Source: JBEIUO01 sp964549785 | GTDB lineage: Bacteria; Planctomycetota; Phycisphaerae; Phycisphaerales; UBA1924 | Direction of reading: 5' to 3' | NCBI GenBank assembly: GCA_964549785.1 | Contig: CAZJXA010000001.1 | Location: 1 to 62,074, forward strand | DNA: 62,074 nucleotides | Shown here: positions 17,547 through 25,691 of the stretch, in pieces | How the letters are laid out: the number at the start of each line of letters is the position of its first letter | How positions within the stretch are numbered: position 1 is the stretch's first letter | Notes under the pieces: generated by a model | What the model saw: only the letters and a program-made list of their open reading frames with translations | The model's database searches: none | Told to the model about the DNA's origin: nothing | Program-made: the position numbers and the translations under genes

Positions 17547-20500
17547 CTACAACTCGGGCGCAAAGCCCCGGCGCAGGGTGTTCTCGCAACTGGCCCGCGG
17601 CTCGACGAACTGGTAAAGGTAGTCCTTTCCGCCCGCTTTGCTGCCTACGCCCGACATCCCAAAGCCGCCGAAGGGTTGCCGACCCACGAGCGCGCCGGTG
17701 ATTCCACGGTTGATATAAAGATTGCCCACGCGGAACTCGCGCTTTGCTTTCTCAATGTGGGCCGGCTTGCGGGTGAAGACCCCGCCCGTCAGTTTGTAGA
17801 CGCTGCCGTTCGCGATCCGTAACGCCTCCTCGAAACTGGAGGCGTGCATGATCGCGACCACGGGGCCGAAAATTTCCTCGCGAGCGATCACGTGCTCGGG
17901 TTTGACCCCGCTGAAAATGTGCGGACCCACGAACGACCGCCCCAGCGCGGCCTCCAGGCCTGCCGGAACCGGCATTGCGAGTTCGAGCGTGCATTCACGC
18001 CGGCCCTTTTCGATAAACCCCGCGATGGTGTTCTTCGCCTCGATATCGATAACCGGGCCGATGTCGGTCCCCGGCTTGGCCGGGTCGCCGAGCACCAGTG
18101 CTTTAGTCGCTTCGACAAAGCGACGCGTAAACGCGCTGATCGCCGCGGCTCGCGGGCCGTCAGGATCGACGACGATCAGGCGTGAACAGGCCGAACACTT
18201 CTGCCCCTGAAAACCGAAGGCCGATTGCCGGGCGGCCATCACCGCCTCATCCAGGTCGGCGGACTGGTCGATGATGAGGGCATTTTTGCCGCCCATCTCG
18301 CAGATCACTCGCTTGACGAACGGCTGAGCCTCCGGCGTCCTTCCCGCGGCTTCCAAAATGTTCAGCCCAACGGCCTTGCTGCCGGTGAACGCGATCAGCG
18401 CGATGCGGGCGTCCCGCACCAGGGCTGCGCCGGTGGTCTCGCCGGGTGACGGACAGAACTGGAGGACGCCGGGCGGGGCGTCGTGCTCCTTCAGGGCCTG
18501 CTGGAAAATGTCGTTCAGCACACTGGCGATGCCCGGGGTCTGTTCTGCGGGCTTCATCACGACCGTGTTCCCCGTGACGAGCGCGGCCGCCGTCATGCCG
18601 CACAGGATCGCGAGAGGGAAGTTCCAGGGGGCGATCACCACCGCCACACCCCGGGCCTGGTACCACTGCTCGTCAAGTTCTCCGATGAACTTCCCCATGC
18701 GTTCGCGCTCGAACATCGGGACCGCCAGCCGCGCGTAATAGTCGCAGAAATCGATCGCTTCGCAGACATCGGCGTCGGCCTCGCGCCAGGTTTTGCCCGC
18801 CTCCTTGATCATCACGCCCGCCAGGCCATCGCGCTGGTCGCGCATCAGGTCGGCGGCCCGCGTCAAGACGCCTGAGCGGAGCCGTGGGTTGGCGTCGCGC
18901 CACGTTTGGAAGGCCATTTCGGCGGAAGCCACCAGCCGCCCAGCCTGTTCGGGCGTTCGGTCATTGGCGACCTTGGGCACGGTGGCGCGCTGGACCGCCG
19001 CGGCGAACGCGGCCCTTTGAGCTCCGTCCGCAAAATCGCGCATCGGCTCGGTATAAAAAGGTTTTCCGTCGCCCACTCCCTCGACGGCGGGCGTCAGCAT
19101 GTGACGGTCGGCCTGTTCGGGCGGCAGGGGAGCGTCGGGGACGCCCGCTCCCGGCACCTTGAGAAGCGTCCCGGCGTCGGCGTTATCCATGAACCCGGCT
19201 TTCAGCCAACTCTCGTTGCTGGTGTTCTCGAGGAGACGCCGCACGAGGTAGGCCATACCCGGGATCATCTCGCCCACGGGCACATACTCGCGGATCCGAA
19301 GGCCCATTTCCGCCGCAGCGAACTTCAGCTGGTCGGCCATGCCGTGAAGCATCTGCAACTCGATGGCGTTGAGCGGGAGGTTCCGGCGTTCCAAGCCCGC
19401 GACCACTGCGGCGATCGAGCGGACGTTGTGCGAGCCCAATGCGAGTTTGACGCCGCTGGGCCGGGGCCCGCCCGTCGCGATATCGCCGCGTCCCCGCGCG
19501 GCCGGGGCGGTGGGGCAGGCGTCGAGGAAGATCGCGGCCATCTGCTCGAAGCATCGGTCGGTCATCCACTTGCGGGGCCACACCGGGGAGGGCCAGCCGT
19601 GCATCTCGCTCTTGATAGTTTCGGCGTCCCAGTAGGCGCCTTTGACGAGTCGGACGGTGATGAGCTTGCCGCGGCGGGCCGCCCACTCGCACATTTTGAC
19701 GGCGTCGGCGGGGCCGCTGCGCAGGTACGCCTGCATGGCGAGTCCGGCTTGAAAATCAATCTTCTCGACGCACCGCTGGAAGAGTTCGAGCGTGAAATCC
19801 TTGAGGCCGAAGTGCTCCATGTCGAAGTTGACGAAGACGCCCCGGTCGCGGGCGGTTTCGAGGATCGGGAGCATCCGCTTCATCAGGTCGTTGATCGAGC
19901 CCTCGGTGTCGATGGGATCGCAACGGGCGGAGAGGGCGGAGATTTTGACTGAAACGTTGGTCCGCGGGATCGGGCCGAGGTGGTCGTTCTCGAGCGTGGG
20001 CTGGCTCTTCCACGAGGCGACGGACTTCGGCAGATTGTTAATGAGATCGAGGTATTTCTTGGCGTAGCCGTCCGCTTCCTCATCGCTCAGGCAGGTCTCA
20101 CCCAGCAGGTCGACGCTGAAGGCGATTCCTCCATCCCACATCTCTTTGAGCCCGGGCAACGCGCTCGCGGCATCGGTTCCGGCGATGAACTTGCCCGCCA
20201 TTCCCGTGATCTGTCCCGAGATGGTCTTGGCCGCCATGCCCTTGGCGATCGCGCCGGCCTTGAGTGCGGCGGCGATGACGGGGGGAACGGTCACGCCTGG
20301 TTGCGAGAGGTAATCGCTGAGGTGCTCGAAGACGGCCTCGGGCGTCCGCAACATCGGGAAGGCATCGACAAACCGGAACATCTGGACCTTGAACTCGTGG
20401 TCCTTCATCGACCACTCCATCAACGCGTCGCTGTAGAACCGGGCGGAGAGAATCCCGGTCTTGTGGCCGCGGGCCCGCCGCAGCATCTCGGAACCGATCT

Positions 20501-20618
20501 CGAATGTTCGGCCCTCGATGCTGTCGCCGGAAGGGACCGCGATGGGGCTTGGTCCTTGACCCACTGCTGGCACGACGATCGTGTCCGCCCGCTTGTGCTT
20601 CTTCGAGAATAAACCCAT
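17547..20618 (-). CDS. putA: Bifunctional proline dehydrogenase / L-glutamate gamma-semialdehyde dehydrogenase
   Basis: A 1,023-aa minimal PutA that oxidises proline to glutamate in two steps, using FAD and then NAD+. Residues about 75-480 form the proline dehydrogenase barrel, with family segments NVSVKISALSAR, NFDMEHFGLKDFTLELF, TVRLVKGAYWDAE and LGSHNVRS. Residues about 520-1000 form the aldehyde dehydrogenase, with APWNFPLAILCGMTAA, FTGSKAVG and the catalytic Cys808 in FGFQGQKCSAC, then EEIFGPVV. There is no N-terminal ribbon-helix-helix DNA-binding domain, so it is not an autorepressor. The ATG at 20618 follows GGAGCA; a longer open frame to 21641 is antisense to ribF and was rejected. 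It is divergent from ribF. Confidence 0.95.
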   Translation of the reverse strand: MGLFSKKHKRADTIVVPAVGQGPSPIAVPSGDSIEGRTFEIGSEMLRRARGHKTGILSARFYSDALMEWSMKDHEFKVQMFRFVDAFPMLRTPEAVFEHLSDYLSQPGVTVPPVIAAALKAGAIAKGMAAKTISGQITGMAGKFIAGTDAASALPGLKEMWDGGIAFSVDLLGETCLSDEEADGYAKKYLDLINNLPKSVASWKSQPTLENDHLGPIPRTNVSVKISALSARCDPIDTEGSINDLMKRMLPILETARDRGVFVNFDMEHFGLKDFTLELFQRCVEKIDFQAGLAMQAYLRSGPADAVKMCEWAARRGKLITVRLVKGAYWDAETIKSEMHGWPSPVWPRKWMTDRCFEQMAAIFLDACPTAPAARGRGDIATGGPRPSGVKLALGSHNVRSIAAVVAGLERRNLPLNAIELQMLHGMADQLKFAAAEMGLRIREYVPVGEMIPGMAYLVRRLLENTSNESWLKAGFMDNADAGTLLKVPGAGVPDAPLPPEQADRHMLTPAVEGVGDGKPFYTEPMRDFADGAQRAAFAAAVQRATVPKVANDRTPEQAGRLVASAEMAFQTWRDANPRLRSGVLTRAADLMRDQRDGLAGVMIKEAGKTWREADADVCEAIDFCDYYARLAVPMFERERMGKFIGELDEQWYQARGVAVVIAPWNFPLAILCGMTAAALVTGNTVVMKPAEQTPGIASVLNDIFQQALKEHDAPPGVLQFCPSPGETTGAALVRDARIALIAFTGSKAVGLNILEAAGRTPEAQPFVKRVICEMGGKNALIIDQSADLDEAVMAARQSAFGFQGQKCSACSRLIVVDPDGPRAAAISAFTRRFVEATKALVLGDPAKPGTDIGPVIDIEAKNTIAGFIEKGRRECTLELAMPVPAGLEAALGRSFVGPHIFSGVKPEHVIAREEIFGPVVAIMHASSFEEALRIANGSVYKLTGGVFTRKPAHIEKAKREFRVGNLYINRGITGALVGRQPFGGFGMSGVGSKAGGKDYLYQFVEPRASCENTLRRGFAPEL

Positions 20619-20726
20619 CGAACGTGCTCCACATTCCGAAACGCGCCATCGGCCGCTGCGGATCGAGTTCATCATAGGTACGGCCGCATTCTGACCCGCC
20701 ATGCCGGCACGCCGCCCGAGAGTGCG

Positions 20727-21683
20727 ATGCGGCTGGTCGAGGTGCGGACGTTCGCGGCTTTCTATCGTTCTCCCATGCACGCGGTCACGATCGGCAACTT
20801 TGACGGCGTTCACCTCGGGCACCAGGCGTTGGTCGCCCGGGCCCGCCGACACGCGGGTTCCGGCGGAACGGTCACGGCGCTGTGCTTTGATCCGCACCCG
20901 CTCGAACGCATCCGTCCGGAGCGGGCTCCGCAGCGGCTGACGACGTTCGGGCAGCGGGAGCGATGGCTCCGCGATGCGGGCGCCGACAAGGTCATTCGGC
21001 TGGAGCCGGACCCCGCCCTCTTGAACGAATCGCCCGCTCAGTTTGTGGAATGGCTCGCCCGCGAGCACGGGCCCGACGCGGTCGTCGAGGGCCAAGACTT
21101 CTGCTTCGGCAAGGGGCGCTCGGGCACCGTCGAGACGCTGTGTTCTCTCGGCGCGGCCTTCGGCTTCGCCGTCGATATCGTCGCGCCGGTCGAGGTCACG
21201 CTTGACGACCACTCGGTTGTTCGCGCCTCGAGCAGTCTCACGCGTTGGTTGCTGGCGCACGGGCGCGTGGGCGATGCCGCGTCCGTACTGGGACGCCCGT
21301 ACACGCTCGTCGGGACGGTGGTGCAGGGCGACCGCCGGGGCCGCACGATCGGGTTCCCGACGGCCAACCTCGCGTGTGACGTCACGCCGCCAGCGGACGG
21401 GGTCTACGCGTGCGTCGCGACGCTCCCCGGGGGCGATTCCTACTCGGCGGCGATGAACATCGGCACGCGGCCGACGTTCAAGGGAATCGAGCGGCGGGTC
21501 GAGGTTCACCTCTTGGACGCGGCGGCGGCGGGCGATGCACTGACGGGCCTCCCGGAATACGGGTGGGAACTCACGGTGGAAGTGCACGCGTGGCTGCGCG
21601 ACCAACTGCGTTTCGCGGGTGTGGAGGCGTTGACCGCCCAACTACAACGCGACATCGGGCGGGTGCGAGAGGCGTTGCGATGA
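20727..21683 (+). CDS. ribF: Bifunctional riboflavin kinase / FAD synthetase
   Basis: A 318-aa RibF that phosphorylates riboflavin to FMN and adenylates FMN to FAD in the cytoplasm. The FAD synthetase domain (about 1-185) has AVTIGNFDGVHLGHQALV, CFDPHP and the VVEGQDFCFGKGRSG block, where many family members have GxDFRFG. The riboflavin kinase domain (about 190-318) has GRTIGFPTANL, GVYACVA, NIGTRPTF and VEVHLLD. Length is usual. Divergent placement from putA (108 nt) is notable because PutA needs FAD, but a shared regulator is not visible. An alternative internal start (M17) before AVTIGNFDG would still keep the nucleotidyl-transferase motif. Confidence 0.93.
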   Translation: MRLVEVRTFAAFYRSPMHAVTIGNFDGVHLGHQALVARARRHAGSGGTVTALCFDPHPLERIRPERAPQRLTTFGQRERWLRDAGADKVIRLEPDPALLNESPAQFVEWLAREHGPDAVVEGQDFCFGKGRSGTVETLCSLGAAFGFAVDIVAPVEVTLDDHSVVRASSSLTRWLLAHGRVGDAASVLGRPYTLVGTVVQGDRRGRTIGFPTANLACDVTPPADGVYACVATLPGGDSYSAAMNIGTRPTFKGIERRVEVHLLDAAAAGDALTGLPEYGWELTVEVHAWLRDQLRFAGVEALTAQLQRDIGRVREALR

Positions 21684-21716
21684 CGGCGATGCGGCGTTTC
21701 TGAGTCCGGAGGACGA

Positions 21717-22412
21717 CTAGTGAAAGGCTTGCCTGACCATTCGAGCAACAGTGGGGGCGCGATCTGGATATCGCGCTGCATACTCATCCGCGAGCGAGAG
21801 ACGTTCCCTGTCATGAAGGACGCCCAATGCGAGCCGGCAACGCATCAACAGCAGTTCATGGACCGACGAGTCCCACGAGTCGATGCTCATCCCGGCCGGA
21901 GGGGACTCCATCTCCGGAAAACCAGATGCCGCGGACATGAGCGTCCAGAGCTCGTCGGCTTCATCAAGCAAACTCTCGGCATCAGCCCTTGGAGGCTCGA
22001 CGCCCGCAGCGAGGAGGCGCTGGACCAGCAATCCGCGCCGGAAAGTTAGAAAGGTGGCCGCCGGGAGAATGTCGGAGCATTGATTGAGGAAAGTCATTTT
22101 CTCGACGCGACCGATGCCGGGGTGTCGAAGACACAGCGAAACGAAGTGATCGTGCACCCCGGGTTTCGAGGGAAGCCGACGGATGATCCGTACAACATCG
22201 TCCGGCCAAGCGGCGCCGCCTTCGCGCAAGCGACATTTCAGGAGGCTTGACAGGTACGCGTTCGGTTCCCAGTCGTAGCTTTCACGACGCCCCGCATCCC
22301 GCGAGGGCGCGCTCGCCCCTTTCGCGAGTTCGATGAGGGCGACCAGTTTTCGCGCCTGTTCGTCGTCATCGGCCTCGGTCGTGGCGATGACGTGGTACAG
22401 GACGAGGCTCAT
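21717..22412 (-). CDS. Hypothetical protein, last gene of the lysW-lysX-lysY run
   Basis: A 231-aa protein I cannot assign. It begins MSLVLYHVIATTEADDDEQARKLVALIE and is mostly alpha-helical in appearance, with no signal peptide, membrane helix or recognised motif. The C terminus is rich in Arg and Asp (YAARYPDRAPTVARMVRQ). It follows the argC-like gene on the same strand after 52 nt and may be cotranscribed with it. The start is the ATG at 22412 with a weak GGGAAA upstream; a longer in-frame extension overlaps the argC-like gene. Any link to amino-acid biosynthesis is only by position. Confidence 0.55.
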   Translation of the reverse strand: MSLVLYHVIATTEADDDEQARKLVALIELAKGASAPSRDAGRRESYDWEPNAYLSSLLKCRLREGGAAWPDDVVRIIRRLPSKPGVHDHFVSLCLRHPGIGRVEKMTFLNQCSDILPAATFLTFRRGLLVQRLLAAGVEPPRADAESLLDEADELWTLMSAASGFPEMESPPAGMSIDSWDSSVHELLLMRCRLALGVLHDRERLSLADEYAARYPDRAPTVARMVRQAFH

Positions 22413-22464
22413 GCTGGTATTTCCCGGATCAGCGACCGCTTCATCCAAGGTTGGGAGTGTCGCG

Positions 22465-23490
22465 TCAGGGGTGCAGGCCGCCGAAGCGGAGCCCCGTCGT
22501 CTCATCGAATCCGCACATGAGGTTCATGCACTGGATCGCGCTCCCGGCCGCGCCCTTCATCAGGTTGTCGATCGCGCTCAAGACGACGATGCGTCCGGAT
22601 TCCGGGTCGATCTCGAAGCCGATATCGCAGTGGTTGGTTCCGGCCAGCAGCTTTGGTTCCGGGTAGCGATGAATGCCCGAGCGGTCCTTCACCAACCGGA
22701 TGAACGGTTCCTGCCCGTACGCGGCCCGATAGAGTGACCAGACGTCTTTATCAGAGAGTGTCTTCGTGGGTTCGACATGCAGCGTCGCGAGGACGCCCCG
22801 CACAAGTTCGACGGAAGTGATCGAAAGGTGGCAGGGGAAGTCGCCGAGTTCCTGCCGCACCTCGGCCGCGTGTCGGTGCCCCGTGGGAGCGAACGACCGC
22901 ACGACCCCGCTGCGCTCCGGGTGGTGGCTGCTGGCCGATGGCTCAGCGCCCGCCTCGGAGGACCCGACCTTGACATCGGCCACCACGGAGCGGATGAGGC
23001 CGGCCCGGGCGAGAGGTGCAAGGCCGAGATTGACGGCCGTCGCGTTACAGCCCACGCCGCTCGCAAACTTCGCTCCCTTCAGGCCATCGCGGTGGAACTC
23101 CGGGAGGCCGTAGGTGAATCGGTCGAGCCACTCGGGGGCCGGATGGGGCGTTCCGTACCACTTCGCGTACACCGCCGGATCGTGCAGGCGAAAGTCGGCG
23201 GATAGATCGATGACGCGCTCGGCGACGGCCGCGAAGCGTCCGATCTGCTTGGAGGCCTCGCCGTGCGGCAGGCAAAGGAAGAGCAGGTCGCACCGCTCGA
23301 TCGCGTCCGGCGCGGTGAACTGCAGCTTCGTTCGCCCCCGCAGGTTTGGATGTACCGAATGAACGAAGACACCCAGCCGGCTGCGCGACGTCGCGTGCAC
23401 AACCTCGGCGTCGGGGTGGTCGAGCAGCAGACGCAGCAACTCGCCGCCGGTGTATCCGGATGCTCCGACAATCGAAACTTTCACCGTCAT
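22465..23490 (-). CDS. lysY: LysY/ArgC-type LysW- or N-acetyl-linked phosphate reductase
   Basis: A 341-aa NADPH-dependent reductase of the ArgC family. The nucleotide-binding start is VSIVGASGYTGGELLRLL. The catalytic Cys148 sits in GVGCNATAVNLGLAPL. Classic ArgC often has GCYPT at this place, while my recollection is that LysW-pathway enzymes use GCNAT. SSEAGAEPSASSHHPER and a C-terminal NLMKGAAGSAIQCMNLM are also present. Because lysX and lysW lie directly upstream on the same strand, it most likely reduces LysW-linked aminoadipyl (or glutamyl) phosphate to the semialdehyde. The ATG at 23490 has GGAGGACTTCG directly upstream. Lysine or arginine specificity cannot be decided from sequence alone. 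Confidence 0.88.
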   Translation of the reverse strand: MTVKVSIVGASGYTGGELLRLLLDHPDAEVVHATSRSRLGVFVHSVHPNLRGRTKLQFTAPDAIERCDLLFLCLPHGEASKQIGRFAAVAERVIDLSADFRLHDPAVYAKWYGTPHPAPEWLDRFTYGLPEFHRDGLKGAKFASGVGCNATAVNLGLAPLARAGLIRSVVADVKVGSSEAGAEPSASSHHPERSGVVRSFAPTGHRHAAEVRQELGDFPCHLSITSVELVRGVLATLHVEPTKTLSDKDVWSLYRAAYGQEPFIRLVKDRSGIHRYPEPKLLAGTNHCDIGFEIDPESGRIVVLSAIDNLMKGAAGSAIQCMNLMCGFDETTGLRFGGLHP

Positions 23491-23588
23491 CGAAGTCCTC
23501 CGCCCATCGGCTGCCGCGCCATGCCAATCACTCGGATTCTCCGCAGCTTGGTTCGTCGTCGCGAAACTCACTCAAAGACCCTGCAACG

Positions 23589-24491
23589 TCACCCTGGTAT
23601 CAACGTGCTCGTTCTGAGCGATTTGGGTGCGGCGTGTGCCCTGCCTACGACCCACTCGATCATCCGACCAGGAATGTCGACACCCGTCGGCTCGATCGAG
23701 TTGCGGAACTCCATCGTGTGATTGATCTCGCTCACGAGGTATCCCCGCTCCGGGTCTTCGAGCAGGTCGATCGCCAGCACCGCACCCATTCCGCCGATGC
23801 CTCCGGTCACCGCGACCGCCGCGGCGCGGCAGATAGATTCCAACTCCGGGGTGACCTCCAGGCGTGAAGCCTTCCCCCCCCGCGCGGTGTTCGTGATCCA
23901 GTGTTCTGAGGCGCGGACGATCCCACAGATCGCTTCCAGCCCGACCATGAACACCCGTAAGTCGCGCTGCGGCTTGTCGACGTACTCCTGGACATAAAAC
24001 ACCGAGTGCTGCACGCCGCCCAGGGTCGCCTTGTGCTCGATAATGGCTTCCGCGCCGTCGCGGTCGTTCACCCGTGCCAGCAACCTTCCCCACGATCCGA
24101 CCGCCGGTTTCAAGACCGCGGGGTAGCCGTTTTCCTCAACCGCGCGCAGCGCTGTGGCTTCGTCCAACGCGATCCGGGTGCGCGGCTGCGGCACGCCCGC
24201 CCGCGCCAGAGCGGCCGTCGTCGCCAGCTTGTCGCCGCACACGTCGATCACGCTCGACGGGTTCACACACGGCACGCCGAAGGCCTCGAAACACCGCACG
24301 GCCGCGACCGCTTGCGTCTGGCTGATGCAGCGCTCAAAGACCGCCGCGTACTTGGTCCACGGGCCTGGGTCGGAAAGGTCGAAGACCAACTCCCGCACAT
24401 CGAGCAACTCGTGCGGGATGTTCCGCTTCGCCAACTCCTCGGCCAGCAGCCGTTCCTCGACCCGTATCCGCGAATGCAACAACGCGATCAT
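23589..24491 (-). CDS. lysX: LysX-type ATP-grasp ligase, aminoadipate-LysW (or glutamate-LysW) ligase
   Basis: A 300-aa ATP-grasp enzyme that joins the amino group of alpha-aminoadipate (or glutamate) to the C-terminal Glu of LysW, protecting it for later steps. ATP-grasp features are CGDKLATTAALARAGVPQPRT, YPAVLKPAVGSWGRLLARV, FYVQEYV and the metal-binding end LVSEINHTMEFRNSIEPTGVDIPG. The NHTMEF...TGVDIP tail is the form I associate with LysX. The ATG at 24491 has GAGGG upstream. LysW lies 110 nt upstream and lysY 98 nt downstream, forming the core of the carrier-protein pathway. LysZ, LysJ and LysK are not in the window. Confidence 0.9.
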   Translation of the reverse strand: MIALLHSRIRVEERLLAEELAKRNIPHELLDVRELVFDLSDPGPWTKYAAVFERCISQTQAVAAVRCFEAFGVPCVNPSSVIDVCGDKLATTAALARAGVPQPRTRIALDEATALRAVEENGYPAVLKPAVGSWGRLLARVNDRDGAEAIIEHKATLGGVQHSVFYVQEYVDKPQRDLRVFMVGLEAICGIVRASEHWITNTARGGKASRLEVTPELESICRAAAVAVTGGIGGMGAVLAIDLLEDPERGYLVSEINHTMEFRNSIEPTGVDIPGRMIEWVVGRAHAAPKSLRTSTLIPG

Positions 24492-24552
24492 CGTGCGAAC
24501 CCTCAATGGTGTCCGATTCCAACGCCTTTTTCGTTCTGCCTATCTGCCATTT

Positions 24553-24582
24553 TCCAATCTGGCATCTTCCAATCTGGCATTT
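24553..24582. repeat. Tandem 15-bp repeat, two full copies
   Basis: Two adjacent near-identical 15-mers, TCCAATCTGGCATCT and TCCAATCTGGCATTT, with a degenerate third copy just upstream (TCTGCCATTT). The block lies between lysW and lysX. It is too short to be a CRISPR array and has no spacers. Confidence 0.7.
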
Positions 24583-24601
24583 GCCAGCTGCGATCGGTTC
24601 T

Positions 24602-24799
24602 TCACTCCCCCCAATCCTCCTGAACTTCCGGGGCCAGCGCCACCGCGATCGGCGCGGTATCCGTCACCTCCAACTCCGCGCCGCACTCTCCGCACCGCAC
24701 CACTTCGCCGCGAAGCGGGGCTCGCGCGAACCCGACCGCTGCTGCGCATTCGGGGCATTCGCAGGTTTGGGTCGCCGCATCGGTCGTGGTCACATTCAT
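24602..24799 (-). CDS. lysW: LysW amino-group carrier protein
   Basis: A 65-aa acidic zinc-ribbon protein. CPEC (residues 15-18) and CGEC (36-39) form the zinc knuckles, and the chain ends EDWGE at 61-65, the diagnostic LysW tail. LysX attaches the substrate amino group to the terminal Glu, and the later enzymes dock on the acidic globule. It is the first gene of a minus-strand run lysW-lysX-lysY. The ATG at 24799 follows AAAGGA about 7 nt upstream. This gene makes the carrier-protein pathway, and not a plain acetylated arginine pathway, the best reading of this cluster. Confidence 0.95.
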   Translation of the reverse strand: MNVTTTDAATQTCECPECAAAVGFARAPLRGEVVRCGECGAELEVTDTAPIAVALAPEVQEDWGE

Positions 24800-24841
24800 C
24801 GCTCGGTCCTTTCAGAAAACTCATTTTCACCAAAAACAACG

Positions 24842-24868
24842 AAGGCCCGCCGTACGCCGGTGGGCCTT
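24842..24868 (-). terminator. Terminator-like hairpin upstream of lysW
   Basis: AAGGCCCACCG, loop, CGGCGGGCCTT forms an 11-bp stem with one mismatch. Reading on the minus strand it is followed by CGTTGTTTTT, about 33 nt before the lysW ATG. It could end the upstream tRNA-Gly transcript or act as an attenuator of lysW. The plus strand also has a short T run. Confidence 0.6.
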
Positions 24869-24925
24869 TTCATCAACCGTTTCCTGTTCGTCCTGTGGTT
24901 CAGGGAGCAGGGGAAGATGCAAGGA

Positions 24926-24988
24926 TCACCGGGCCGCGGGGCCTTTGGATTTACCAAGTTTTTTCGATTTGCAAGCCGTGACCACCAT
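24926..24988 (-). CDS. Possible Lys-rich leader peptide upstream of lysW
   Basis: A 20-codon minus-strand frame, MVVTACKSKKLGKSKGPAAR, ends about 60 nt before the hairpin and about 125 nt before lysW. It has five Lys codons, clustered at residues 7-15. That pattern is what a ribosome-attenuation leader for lysine synthesis would look like. Evidence against it: the upstream GGCGG is a weak ribosome site, and the frame also continues upstream through the tRNA-Gly region. I treat it as a candidate only. Confidence 0.25.
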   Translation of the reverse strand: MVVTACKSKKLGKSKGPAAR

Positions 24989-25084
24989 GACGCCGCCCGC
25001 CGGTTCAGCGGTGAGTCGAACGTTGGATTGGTGGAGGCTGTTGATCATAAAACGACACGATCTGACCTGCAAGAACACCTGAAA

Positions 25085-25155
25085 GCGGGCGAAGGGACTT
25101 GAACCCTCGACTTTCACGTTGGCAACGTGACGCTCTACCACTGAGCTACGCCCGC
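25085..25155 (-). tRNA. tRNA-Gly(GCC)
   Basis: A 71-nt cloverleaf on the minus strand. The acceptor stem GCGGGCG pairs with CGCCCGC. The D arm is GCTCAGTGGTAGAGC. The anticodon stem CACG/CGTG holds the loop TTGCCAA with anticodon GCC. The T arm contains GGTTCAAGTCC. CCA is not encoded. Confidence 0.97.
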
Positions 25156-25262
25156 GAAGAGCATCCACGCCGATATCGGCACGAATGCGGTAGGCACTCT
25201 AGTCCACGAACGCGGCAGGAGTCAACTTCCGCGAACTTGAGCTGCGGCGCGCCAAGCCGTTT

Positions 25263-25691
25263 TTAGAGCCCCAGCCGCTTTAACGTCGCGTCCAGCGTTG
25301 CGCGGCAGACCTCCTCGTTGCCCAGGGGCTGGTATTCGAGTTCGATCCGCGTTCCCCCCGGCACAACCCCTGCCCGCACCATCAGCCTCGGAAACGTGTT
25401 GTACCGCGGCGGACGGGCGATCAGCGTCCCCGCATCCTCGGTCGAAAGGTTCGAGACGATGGTGTACCCCCGATCGCGTAAGGCCTGCTCGGCCGCGGCG
25501 AGAACGGCTGGGACTCGGTGCTCGGCACCGATCACCGCTGAAAGATTTCCGCCCTTGTAACTCGCCAACACGCTGGAGTCGCCTTGGTAGGCCTCATTGG
25601 GAGCGCAGCCGACACTCACGCAAGCGAAGACGAATCCGAGAGCGAAGGCCGATCGGAACGCGTTTTTCAAACCGAAATTTCGATCCTTCAA
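25263..25691 (-). CDS. Lipoprotein, hypothetical
   Basis: A 142-aa secreted lipoprotein. The signal peptide includes FRSAFALGFVFACVSVGC, with lipobox VSVGC. The mature domain is small, alpha/beta in pattern (LAAAEQALRDRGYTIVSN, then GTLIARPP, then RIELEYQPLG, then CRATLDATLKRLGL). It resembles the compact domains of planctomycete DUF-type lipoproteins, but I do not recognise a named family. I chose the TTG at 25691 because AAGGAG lies six bases upstream; a GTG at 25721 would add ten residues without a clear ribosome site. It faces rpsU across a 334-nt divergent region. Confidence 0.7.
   Translation of the reverse strand: MKDRNFGLKNAFRSAFALGFVFACVSVGCAPNEAYQGDSSVLASYKGGNLSAVIGAEHRVPAVLAAAEQALRDRGYTIVSNLSTEDAGTLIARPPRYNTFPRLMVRAGVVPGGTRIELEYQPLGNEEVCRATLDATLKRLGL

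Noticed and set aside
20619..21641. Extension of putA to the start codon at 21641
   Set aside because: The extra 341 residues are antisense to ribF and have no PutA homology; the MGLFSKKHK start at 20618 has an SD.
24553..24582. CRISPR array
   Set aside because: Two abutting 15-mers without spacers are not a CRISPR array, and no cas gene is in the window.
24842..25084. Lysine riboswitch (L box) before lysW
   Set aside because: The region is too short and lacks the conserved L-box core; only a simple hairpin is present.
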